Shown here: positions 32,737-39,812 of the stretch, piece after piece
Layout of the letters: each line of letters starts with the position of its first letter
Numbering within the stretch: position 1 is the stretch's first letter
Source: Deltaproteobacteria bacterium
GTDB lineage: Bacteria; Myxococcota; Myxococcia; Myxococcales; 40CM-4-68-19
DNA length: 39,812 bases
Assembly: GCA_005879805.1 (NCBI GenBank)
Contig: VBKL01000096.1
Location: forward strand, 1-39,812
Direction: 5' to 3'
Notes under the pieces: model-generated
The model's input: the letters and a program-made list of their open reading frames with translations, nothing else
Told to the model about the DNA's origin: nothing
Databases searched by the model: none
Translations under genes and position numbers: made by a program

Positions 32737-34914
32737 TTACGCCTTCCGCCTCTTCTGGCGCGGCTCGGTCTTGCCGGCAGCCGCGAGGAGCGGCTCTACC
32801 GTCGGAGAGCGCGATGCATCGCTGAAAGCGGCCCGGCGAGCGAGCGCCATGAATTGCTCCTGGCTGCGCACTGGAGCTCCGCCAGCCGCTGGTTGGATCC
32901 GCTCGTACGTGCCATCCGGGCGCAGCACGCGCGCCTTGGCGGTGTCCGCCACCATGGTGCCGAGGATCTCGGAGAGGATGCGCTCCTTGAGCTCCGGCGC
33001 CTCGATGGGGAAGGCCACGTCCACCCGGCGCACGAAGTTGCGCTGCATCCAGTCGCCGGAAGCGAGGTAGAGCTTCTTCTCGCCGCGGCCGTGGAAGTAC
33101 CAGACGCGGGCGTGCTCGAGGAACCGGTCGACCACGCTCGTCACACGGATCCGCTCGGAGAGGCCAGGCACAGAGGGGCGCAGGCAGCAGATGCCCCGGA
33201 TGAGCAGATCGACCTGCACGCCGGCGTTCGAGGCGCGATAGAGCGCCTTGACGACGTCGCGGTCCGCGAGCGCGTTCATCTTCGCGACGATGCGCCCCTC
33301 GGCGCCGGCCCGGATCTCGTCCTCGATGAGCTGGAGGATCGACTGCTTGAGCCCGAGCGGCGAGACGAGGAATTTCCGCCAGCGATCGGGCTTCGAGTAC
33401 CCGGTGAGCAGGTTGAAGAGGCTGGTCGCGTCGGCGGTGAAGTCGTCTTGCGAGGTGAAGAGCGAGAGATCCGAGTAGCTGCGTGCCGTGTTGGTGTTGT
33501 AGTTGCCCGTTCCCAGGTGGACGTACCGCCGGAGCGAGGTTCCTTCGCGGCGCACCAGCATGGCGAGCTTGCAGTGGGTCTTGAATCCGATGAGCCCGTA
33601 GACGACGTGCACGCCAGATCGCTCCAGCTCGCGCGCCCAGAGGATGTTCGCCTCCTCGTCCATGCGCGCTTTCAGCTCGACGAGCGCGGTGACCTGCTTG
33701 CCGTTCTCCGCCGCGCGCTGCAGGGCACGGACGATGGGGCTGCCCGGCTCGGTCCGGTAGAGCGTCATCTTGATGGCGAGGACGTCGGGATCGTCCGCGG
33801 CCGTCTCGATGAAGGAGACCACCGGCTCGAACGATTCGTACGGATGGTGCAAGAGCACGTCGCGCTCGCGCACCGCGGCGATGAGATCGGAGCCGCCGTC
33901 GCCCAGGGCGGAAGGCACGACGGGCGTGAACGGCTCGTCGTGCAATTGCATGATCTCCGGGCGGGCCGCCACGCCGGCGAAGAACTCGGAGAGCGCCAGC
34001 GGCCGGCGCTGCCAGTAGACGTCGCCGTCGCCGAGGTTCAGCTCGGCGGCGAGGAAGCGCGAGACGGGCTCGTCGGGGCTGGCGTTGATCTGCAGGCGGA
34101 CCGCGCCGCCACGGTCGCGCCGGCGCACTTCGCGCTCGATGGTGACGAGCAGGTCCTCGGCTTCTTCCTCGTCGATGCTCAGGTCCCAGTTGCGCGTCAC
34201 CCGGAAGGCCCAGCAGCCCTCGACCGGCATCTCCGGGAAGAGCTGGGCGACGTGGCGCGCGATGATGTCCTCGAGAGGGACGGCTCCGTCCGGCAGGTTC
34301 ACCAGGCGCGGCAACAGCGAGGGCACCGGCACCACGCCGTAGCGGAGCCGGGCGCCAGGCTTTCCGGCGAAGCGGATGGCGACGTTCAGCGACTTGTTGC
34401 GCAGGTGGGGAAAGGGATGGGCCGGATCGAGCGCGAGCGGCGTGAGCACGGGAAGAACTTCCCGCTGGAAGTAGGCTGCGGCCGCAGCTTCGGATTCGGG
34501 CGAGAGGGGGCCCGAGAGAAAGCGGACGCCGGCGCGCTGCAAGGCGGGCAGCATCTCCTCGAGGAGCACACGATCCTGCCGTTCGACGAGCGCGTGGCAG
34601 CGCTTGGAGACCGCCTGCAGTTGCTCCGCAGGCGTCATGGCGTCGGGCCCCGTCTCCTCGACGTGACCCGAAAGCTGCTGCTTGAGGCCCGCCACGCGGA
34701 TCATGAAGAACTCGTCCAGGCTGGTGCTCAGGATGCCGAGGAACCGCAAGCGCTCCAGCAGGGATACCCGCTGGTCGCTCGCCTCCTCGAGGATCCGCTC
34801 CAGGAACGCGAGGGTGGAGAGCTCGCGGTTGACGAAGTTGCGCGGATCCCCGAGCGACGCATCGGGAATCGGAGTCCTGCTCAGGGTAGGCACGGGGTCC
34901 ATTCGGATAGGCAC
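32737..34914 (-). CDS. ppk1: Polyphosphate kinase 1
   Basis: 725 residues. PPK1 reversibly polymerises the gamma-phosphate of ATP into polyphosphate, attached through phospho-His. FVNRELSTLAFLERILEEA and LGILSTSLDEFFMIRVAGLK are the N-terminal ATP-binding blocks, RRYVHLGTGNYNTNTARSYS carries the autophosphorylated His, and the second His lies in WYFHGRGEKKLYLASGDWM, followed by RNFVRRVDVAFPIE. Start GTG 34914 or ATG 34902, both without a clear Shine-Dalgarno. Followed closely by the RMD1-like gene and preceded by the GT21 gene in the same direction. Confidence 0.96.
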   Translation of the reverse strand: MPIRMDPVPTLSRTPIPDASLGDPRNFVNRELSTLAFLERILEEASDQRVSLLERLRFLGILSTSLDEFFMIRVAGLKQQLSGHVEETGPDAMTPAEQLQAVSKRCHALVERQDRVLLEEMLPALQRAGVRFLSGPLSPESEAAAAAYFQREVLPVLTPLALDPAHPFPHLRNKSLNVAIRFAGKPGARLRYGVVPVPSLLPRLVNLPDGAVPLEDIIARHVAQLFPEMPVEGCWAFRVTRNWDLSIDEEEAEDLLVTIEREVRRRDRGGAVRLQINASPDEPVSRFLAAELNLGDGDVYWQRRPLALSEFFAGVAARPEIMQLHDEPFTPVVPSALGDGGSDLIAAVRERDVLLHHPYESFEPVVSFIETAADDPDVLAIKMTLYRTEPGSPIVRALQRAAENGKQVTALVELKARMDEEANILWARELERSGVHVVYGLIGFKTHCKLAMLVRREGTSLRRYVHLGTGNYNTNTARSYSDLSLFTSQDDFTADATSLFNLLTGYSKPDRWRKFLVSPLGLKQSILQLIEDEIRAGAEGRIVAKMNALADRDVVKALYRASNAGVQVDLLIRGICCLRPSVPGLSERIRVTSVVDRFLEHARVWYFHGRGEKKLYLASGDWMQRNFVRRVDVAFPIEAPELKERILSEILGTMVADTAKARVLRPDGTYERIQPAAGGAPVRSQEQFMALARRAAFSDASRSPTVEPLLAAAGKTEPRQKRRKA

Positions 34915-34966
34915 GTACGGTAGGGCGGGGAAGGCCGAGGATCACCATGATTGCCGCCCCGTTGTC

Positions 34967-34984
34967 CTGTGACGTTCTGGTGAC
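34967..34984. promoter_or_regulatory. Pho-box-like direct repeat before ppk1
   Basis: CTGTGAC (34967-34973), four bases GTTC, then TGGTGAC (34978-34984): two 7-mers with the 11-base period of PHO boxes (CTGTCAT-N4-CTGTCAT). Five of seven positions agree between the repeats. The position before ppk1 makes phosphate control plausible, but the match to the consensus is weak. Confidence 0.25.
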
Positions 34985-34999
34985 GCGATTTCTCTTCGT

Positions 35000-36196
35000 T
35001 CAAACGACCTCTTCCAGGGCGGTCGCGAAGGGAGACTCTTGCGGGACCAGACGGCTGCCGCGCTCGATGGTGAAGAGATTCCCGCGCCAGTCCACCGTTC
35101 GTCGGAAGGCTCCAACGACCCAGATGGCCGCCAGGAGCAGGTCCTTCACGGGGACGAGCAACAGGTGTCCGAGTGCGGGCAGCTTTCCGGTCAGCTTGCG
35201 GCAGAGAAGCGCGTCGGCGGTGCACTTCACGACGGTGCCCGCGAGCATGGCGGCCGCAAGCCGGAATTCGAGCCTGCCTGCCGCCGCCCACGCGCTGCAG
35301 AGAGCAAGGACCATCCATGGAATTGGATTCAGCAAGAGCTCGCCGAGATAAGCCGGCAGCGAGAGCCGCCGCCGCATCTGCGCCCAGCGCACGTGGCGGT
35401 TGACGAATCGCTCGAGGGTCCAGCCGCGATTGATGGTCGGGACGAGGTGCGGCGAGAGAGCCACCTTGCGCCCGGCAAGCTCGAAGCGGCGACCGATTAC
35501 ATAATCCTCCGCGAGTACGTTGCTCACTCCGGCAAAGCCGCCCACCGCGTCCAGGTCGCGCTTGCGGAACAGCATCGACTTTCCGATCACGCACGCCCTT
35601 CCGGCGGCCACCCGCGCGAGGCTCGCACCGGCGGCGACGAAGGAGTTGAGGTGCAGGCATTCCAGCACCCCGCCGAGGCGGTCCCCGTCCCTGCCGACGA
35701 GCACGTTGGTCACCAGCGCCACCTCGGGATCGGCGAGCTCGGCAGCCGTCTCGCGCAGGTAGTGCGGGCCGACGCGTACGTTCGAGTCGGAGATGAGCAC
35801 GTGATCGTGTTTCGCCTTCTCCGAGAGTGCGGCGAGGAGGTTGACCTTGGGATTGAGCCCGAGCCGCCGGCTTCCGCATTGGACGTGGATGCGCACGTGC
35901 GGGTGGTCCGCTTGCACCCGCCTCGCCACCTCGAGCGCGGGATCGACCGCGTCCTCGGCACCGATGCGGATCTCGTAGTCCGGATAGTCCTGCCTCGCGA
36001 GGGAAGCGAGGTTCTCGTAGAGGCCATCCTCGTTGCCCTTTACCGGCTTGAGGACGGTGATGGACGGAGCGTGCCCGCCGCGCCGCTTGCGCCCGGGTGC
36101 GAGCACGAGGAACGCGGTGAAGTTTGCGACGAGCGTGAGCGCCAGCGAGATCGGCGCAAGGAGCAAGAGCCCGTAGCAAAGCGCTTCCAGTCCCAT
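35000..36196 (-). CDS. GT21-family (ceramide glucosyltransferase/HpnI-like) glycosyltransferase
   Basis: 398 residues from ATG 36194-36196, behind GGAGG (a longer frame to 36241 exists). The first helix is in MGLEALCYGLLLLAPISLAL. The GT-A domain has ITVLKPVKGNEDGLYENLAS, YEIRIGAEDAVDPAL, HVLISDSNVRVGPHYLRE (D-S-N metal site), NVLAEDYVIGRRFELAG and FVNRHVRWAQMRRRLSLPAY, the (R)xxRW motif of GT21. C-terminal helices anchor it. It makes glucosylceramide-like or hopanoid glycolipids (HpnI homologues). No squalene-hopene or sphingolipid genes are adjacent, so lipid identity is open. Confidence 0.87.
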   Translation of the reverse strand: MGLEALCYGLLLLAPISLALTLVANFTAFLVLAPGRKRRGGHAPSITVLKPVKGNEDGLYENLASLARQDYPDYEIRIGAEDAVDPALEVARRVQADHPHVRIHVQCGSRRLGLNPKVNLLAALSEKAKHDHVLISDSNVRVGPHYLRETAAELADPEVALVTNVLVGRDGDRLGGVLECLHLNSFVAAGASLARVAAGRACVIGKSMLFRKRDLDAVGGFAGVSNVLAEDYVIGRRFELAGRKVALSPHLVPTINRGWTLERFVNRHVRWAQMRRRLSLPAYLGELLLNPIPWMVLALCSAWAAAGRLEFRLAAAMLAGTVVKCTADALLCRKLTGKLPALGHLLLVPVKDLLLAAIWVVGAFRRTVDWRGNLFTIERGSRLVPQESPFATALEEVV

Positions 36197-36321
36197 GAGG
36201 CCTCCGCGAGGGGAATCCCTCGACGGCAACGAGGCTCGCATGGGGTTCGTGACGAACCGGTGAATTCGCCGGAACGTTCCGCCGCGTCACTGGATTGATC
36301 CCGCGCTTCCGTTGCAGATCA

Positions 36322-36432
36322 CTAGCGCAGCGCGCGCACCGCCAAGGCCGTCACCGCGATCGCCAGCGCCAGGCAGACCTGGACGGCCGCGATGGCGAGG
36401 ATGACGGAGGCGCTGGCGGCGAGGACGTGCAT
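36322..36432 (-). CDS. Small single-helix membrane peptide coupled to the ADOP permease
   Basis: 36 residues, from ATG 36430-36432 to TAG 36322-36324: a short hydrophobic peptide (MHVLAASASVILAIAAVQ then VCLALAIAVTALAVRALR), nearly all membrane-compatible. Its ATG begins one base after the permease TGA (TGAAATG) and the GGAG within the permease's last codons serves as ribosome site. It may be a small subunit of the exporter. It could also be chance read-through. Confidence 0.45.
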   Translation of the reverse strand: MHVLAASASVILAIAAVQVCLALAIAVTALAVRALR

Positions 36433-36433
36433 T

Positions 36434-38839
36434 TCACTCCGCGCGTAAGGAAAGCATCGGATCGACCCGGGCGGCGCGCCGCGCCGGAGCCCAGCAAGCG
36501 AGGGCGGCGACGGCGGCGAGGAGCCCCGCGACCGCGAGGAAGGTCACCGGATCGAGCGCGCTGACCTGGTAGAGGACCGTCTGCAAGGAACGAGTGAGCG
36601 CGAACGCGCCGAGGGAGCCGAGGGCGATGCCGAGGCCCGCGAGCTTGAGGCCTGCCCCCACCACCATCCGCTCGACGTGGGCGGCGGGAGCGCCGAGAGC
36701 CATGCGGATGCCGATCTCGCGCGACCGCTGCGCGACCGAGTAGGCGATGACGCCGTAGATGCCGAGGGCCGCGAGCGAGAGTGCGATGCCGCCGAAGAGC
36801 GCGAGGAGCGTCATCTGGAACCGCCGCTCGCCGAGCGAGGCGCTCATCACCTCATCGAGCCTGCGCGGGTTTCCGAGCGGTTGATCCTTGTCCATCGCCA
36901 GCACTTCGGTGCGGACGAGGGGCGCTGCCGCGAGCGGATCGCCGACGGTGCGCACGACGAGGCGGTCGTAGGGCCAGGGATAGATCTCGAGCGGGATGAT
37001 GATCTGCGGCTCGGGGTTCTTGTCGAGCGCCTGCGCGCGGACGTCGCCGGCGATTCCCACGATGCGGGCCTGGGGAAGCTTGCGGCCGAGCTTCAAGATC
37101 ATGTGGTCGAGCGCGCTCTGGCCCGGGAAGAACTTCCGCTCGAAGGCCTGGTTGACGAGGACCACGCCCGGCGCGCCCTCGACGTCGGTCGAGGCGAAGT
37201 CGCGCCCGCGCAGGAGCGGGATTCCCATCGTGCGCAGGTAGTCGTGGGTCGCCCAGACCACGGAAGCTGCGTCGAGCTGACCCGCCGGACGCGGCGGAGC
37301 GCCCTCGATCTCGAAGGCGAGGCTCGCTTCCGCGCTCCCGAGCGGAACGGTGTTCGCGAAGGCGGCGCTCTTCACTCCGGGCAGCGCCGAGATGCGCCGC
37401 ACTGCCTCGCGCTGGAATGCCTGGACCTGCTCGGGCTTGCCGTACTTCTCGTCGGGCAGATCGAGATCGGCGACGAGCACGTGTCCGGGATCGCTGATCC
37501 CGACGGGCACGGCGAGGAGTCCCTGCACGGTGCGGATCATGAGGCCCGCGCCGACGGCGAGGACGAGGGCCAGCGCCACCTCTACGACCACCAGGGCGGC
37601 GCGCGCGCGGCCCCGCGCCGTCGACCCGGCGCCGCCGTTCTTGAGGGCTTCCACGACATCGGTCCGGCTCGCCTGCAGCGCGGGAACGAGGCCCGCGAGC
37701 ATGCCGGAAAGGAGCGCCGCGCAGAGACCGAAGACGAGCACCGCGCCGTCGAGGCGCACCTCGTCGAGGCGCGGAATGGTCTTCGGCGCGAGCGAGACGA
37801 TGACGTCCACGCCCCAGGCCGCGAGAATCATCCCGAGAGCGCCGCCGCAGAGCCCGAGCAGGATCGCCTCGGTGAGCAATTGCCGGACGAGTCGCCCGCG
37901 CCCGCTTCCCAGGGCAGCGCGGATGGCCAGCTCCCGCTGCCGGGCGGCCCCCCGGGCGAGCAGCATGCTCGCGACGTTGGCGCAGGCGATGAGCAGCACG
38001 AGGATCACGGCGCCGAGGAGCGCCTGCAGCGCGGGACGGACGTTGCCGACCAGGTCCGGCAGGAGCGGAACGGCGAGCTGCTTCCACCCGGTGTGGAGGT
38101 CGGGCATCTTAGCCGCAAGGCGGGGCGCCATGACTTCCAGCTCGGATTGCGCGGCGCGCGCGGTCACGCCTTGCCGGAGCCGCGCGAACGCCGACAGGTA
38201 ATGCCCGCCGCGGTTCTTCAGATCATCGGGCTCGAACTCGAACGGGACCAGCGCCTCGGCGCCGCGGAGGATGGGAAAGCTGAAGTTGCGCGGCATGACG
38301 CCGACGACCGTGTACGACTTGCCGTCCAGGACGAGCGACTGGCCGAGCACGCGGCGATCGCCGCCGAACTCGCGCTTCCAGAGTTGATCGGTGATCACGA
38401 TCGAGCGCGGCGCGCCCTTGAGATCTTCCTCCGGCGAGAGGGCGCGGCCCAGAGCGGGGAAGACCTTGAGGGTCGAGAAGAAGCTCGCCGTCACGTAGGC
38501 GCTCGGGATGCGCACCGGACCCGAGTCGAGGGTGATGTTCATCTTCGCCGGCCAGACCGCGGCGACCGACTCGAATGACTTGGCCTCGTGGGCGATGTCC
38601 ATGTAGTCGGCGGTGGAGAAGGTCACGTGGTCGCCAGTAGTCGGCACTTCGTAGAGGCGGACCAGGTCGTCGGGACGCGGGGCCGCGAGCGGCCGGAGCA
38701 CGACGCCGTCGAGCACGCTGAAGAGGGCGGTCGACCCTCCGATGCCGAGTGCGAGCGCGAGCGCCGCCGCCGCCGTGAATGCGGGAGCGCGGCCGAGCGT
38801 GCGGAGGGCGTAGCGCAGATCGGCGCGGAGGGTCTCCAT
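36434..38839 (-). CDS. ABC transporter permease of the ADOP/MacB-FtsX type
   Basis: 801 residues starting at ATG 38837-38839 (METLRADLRYALRTLGRAPAF is the usual ADOP opening). Two FtsX/MacB-PCD units: after the first membrane helix come periplasmic domain 1 (LYEVPTTGDHVTFSTADY), the FtsX helices (VILVLLIACANVASMLLARG, AIRAALGSGRGRLVRQLL), then periplasmic domain 2 (SAAFANTVPLGSAEASLAFE) and the second FtsX unit (IALSLAALGIYGVIAYSVAQ, EIGIRMALGAPAAHVERMVV). No ATPase gene is adjacent; such permeases are often orphaned. It likely exports or mechanotransmits in the envelope; substrate unknown. Common in Acidobacteria and Myxococcota. Confidence 0.94.
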   Translation of the reverse strand: METLRADLRYALRTLGRAPAFTAAAALALALGIGGSTALFSVLDGVVLRPLAAPRPDDLVRLYEVPTTGDHVTFSTADYMDIAHEAKSFESVAAVWPAKMNITLDSGPVRIPSAYVTASFFSTLKVFPALGRALSPEEDLKGAPRSIVITDQLWKREFGGDRRVLGQSLVLDGKSYTVVGVMPRNFSFPILRGAEALVPFEFEPDDLKNRGGHYLSAFARLRQGVTARAAQSELEVMAPRLAAKMPDLHTGWKQLAVPLLPDLVGNVRPALQALLGAVILVLLIACANVASMLLARGAARQRELAIRAALGSGRGRLVRQLLTEAILLGLCGGALGMILAAWGVDVIVSLAPKTIPRLDEVRLDGAVLVFGLCAALLSGMLAGLVPALQASRTDVVEALKNGGAGSTARGRARAALVVVEVALALVLAVGAGLMIRTVQGLLAVPVGISDPGHVLVADLDLPDEKYGKPEQVQAFQREAVRRISALPGVKSAAFANTVPLGSAEASLAFEIEGAPPRPAGQLDAASVVWATHDYLRTMGIPLLRGRDFASTDVEGAPGVVLVNQAFERKFFPGQSALDHMILKLGRKLPQARIVGIAGDVRAQALDKNPEPQIIIPLEIYPWPYDRLVVRTVGDPLAAAPLVRTEVLAMDKDQPLGNPRRLDEVMSASLGERRFQMTLLALFGGIALSLAALGIYGVIAYSVAQRSREIGIRMALGAPAAHVERMVVGAGLKLAGLGIALGSLGAFALTRSLQTVLYQVSALDPVTFLAVAGLLAAVAALACWAPARRAARVDPMLSLRAE

Positions 38840-39021
38840 GCCGGGCCAGAGAGCGAAGTTCGTGCCATTCGCCACGCATCCGCGCGGCCGTGCTTTCTTC
38901 GAGCTTTCGGCCCCATTTCCCGCGGTCTTCGCTGTTTCAGAAGACCAGTCCTGGGACATCCCGTCCCACAACCGGACAGCGCCGTGGAGTAGGATGCGCG
39001 CCCCGCGTCAGGAGGGGACGA

Positions 39022-39812
39022 ATGGCCCGCGCGATCCGCATCGAGAAGACCGGTGGTCCCGAGGTCCTGAAGTTCGCCGAGGTCGAAGTACCGAAGCCCG
39101 ACAAAGGCCAGGCGCTCGTCCGCGTCGAGGCCGCCGGCGTCAACTTCATCGACATCTACCAGCGCAGCGGCATGTACAAGCTCGAGATGCCCTTCACCGT
39201 CGGTCAGGAAGGCGCGGGAACGGTCGAGGCAGTCGGACCGGGCGTGACCGAGGTCCGCGCGGGCCAGCGCGTCGCCTGGACGAGCGTGATGGGCTCGTAC
39301 GCGACGCAAGCTCTGGTTCCGGCGGCGCGCCTGGTTGCCGTGCCGGACGGCGTCTCCTCCAAGGCCGCGGCCGCGGTGATGCTGCAAGGGATGACCGCGC
39401 ACTACCTGACCCACGACACCTTCGCGCTGCGCTCGGGCCACGATTGCCTCATCCATGCGGCAGCCGGAGGTGTGGGCCTCCTCTTTTGCCAGATGGCTCG
39501 CAAGCTCGGCGCGCGCGTCATCGGCACCGCCGGGAGCGCGGAGAAGGCGCAGCTTGCGCGCAAGGCGGGCGCGAACGAGGTGATCGAGTACCTGACCGCC
39601 GACTTCGAGGCGGAGGTGAAGCGCCTCACCGACGGGAAGGGCGTTCACGTCGTCTACGACTCGGTGGGGAAGGACACCTTCGACAAGAGCCTGAAGAGCC
39701 TGCGCCTGCGCGGCATGCTGGTGCTCTTCGGGGCCTCGAGCGGCCCGGTTCCCACCTTCGACCTGCAGCGCCTCGCGGCGGGCGGCTCGCTCTACATCAC
39801 GAGGCCGACGCT
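39022..39812 (+). CDS. qorA: Zinc-independent quinone oxidoreductase (QorA-like), C-terminally cut by the window
   Basis: 263 codons are present; the frame is open at base 39812. MDR fold: MARAIRIEKTGGPEVLKFAE, VEAAGVNFIDIYQRSGMY, TVGQEGAGTVEAVGPGV, the substrate loop, then the NADPH Rossmann core HAAAGGVGLLFCQMARKLGA with IGTAGSAEKAQLARKAGA. No catalytic zinc Cys/His set, as in QOR. It reduces quinones by NADPH. GGAGG lies about 7 bases before the ATG. Divergent from the permease with a 182-base gap holding no other recognisable element. Confidence 0.95.
   Translation, partial: MARAIRIEKTGGPEVLKFAEVEVPKPDKGQALVRVEAAGVNFIDIYQRSGMYKLEMPFTVGQEGAGTVEAVGPGVTEVRAGQRVAWTSVMGSYATQALVPAARLVAVPDGVSSKAAAAVMLQGMTAHYLTHDTFALRSGHDCLIHAAAGGVGLLFCQMARKLGARVIGTAGSAEKAQLARKAGANEVIEYLTADFEAEVKRLTDGKGVHVVYDSVGKDTFDKSLKSLRLRGMLVLFGASSGPVPTFDLQRLAAGGSLYITRPT

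Noticed and set aside
31211..34948. Minus-strand frame of over 1200 codons across the polyphosphate kinase gene
   Set aside because: Out-of-frame shadow of ppk1 and its neighbour, except for the cyclase N terminus, which is annotated separately.
36677..38578. Plus-strand frame opposite the permease
   Set aside because: Antisense to a complete two-unit permease; composition typical of shadow frames.

Overview
The window is about 39.8 kb of very GC-rich bacterial chromosome with dense coding, mixed strands and short intergenic gaps. It looks like a myxobacterial (Myxococcota/deltaproteobacterial) or similar soil chromosome. This rests on gene content and protein style: FIST protein, MoxR plus CoxE-type VWA pair, ADOP-type ABC permease, GT21 glycosyltransferase, M2 peptidase, two stand-alone LigD-type polymerases and a coiled-coil protein of a type I associate with myxobacteria. 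No rRNA, tRNA, insertion sequence, phage gene or CRISPR array was seen.

Layout. 1-5.5 kb (minus): RibD-type reductase (cut by the window edge), a methyltransferase, a class A penicillin-binding protein, an NlpC/P60 lipoprotein and a DUF885 lipoprotein. 5.5-7.3 kb: truB (+) converging on a LigD-type polymerase (-). 7.5-9.8 kb (minus): the most interesting part, a BON protein followed by two overlapping genes that each contain one in-frame UGA at the family's redox position. One is a peroxiredoxin with selenocysteine (Sec) as peroxidatic residue; the other is a GrdB-like selenoprotein with a UxxC motif. Each UGA is followed by a SECIS-like hairpin. 9.9-14.3 kb: FIST protein and a coupled Cys-containing small protein, a PfpI/DJ-1 protein, a damaged Fe-alcohol dehydrogenase and a second LigD-type polymerase. 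14.3-16.4 kb: VapBC-like toxin-antitoxin and an acyltransferase-like membrane protein. 16.5-20.7 kb: OmpA lipoprotein, DUF1992 and beta-barrel remnants and two GT-C-like membrane proteins. 20.7-26 kb: MoxR/VWA pair, SixA phosphatase, rhomboid protease, NTF2-like protein, PepQ. 26-30.3 kb: POT transporter, YCII protein, a bacterial CULT (cereblon-like) protein, a tiny ORF with its own strong terminator, an M2 peptidase. 30.3-39.8 kb: cNMP-binding protein, coiled-coil protein, damaged cyclase, RMD1-like protein, polyphosphate kinase, GT21 glycosyltransferase, an ADOP permease and a quinone oxidoreductase cut by the right edge.

The main new signal is the tandem selenoprotein pair. The peroxiredoxin has no cysteine at all, so it needs an external partner, and the translationally coupled UxxC protein is an obvious candidate (inference). 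A second pattern is that five places (about 11.36, 12.98, 17.04, 17.90 and 31.49 kb) look as if a piece of DNA is missing: conserved N- and C-terminal parts are joined out of frame, or two neighbouring genes are fused. Genome decay or small assembly deletions at GC-rich hairpins would both explain this; the sequence alone cannot decide.
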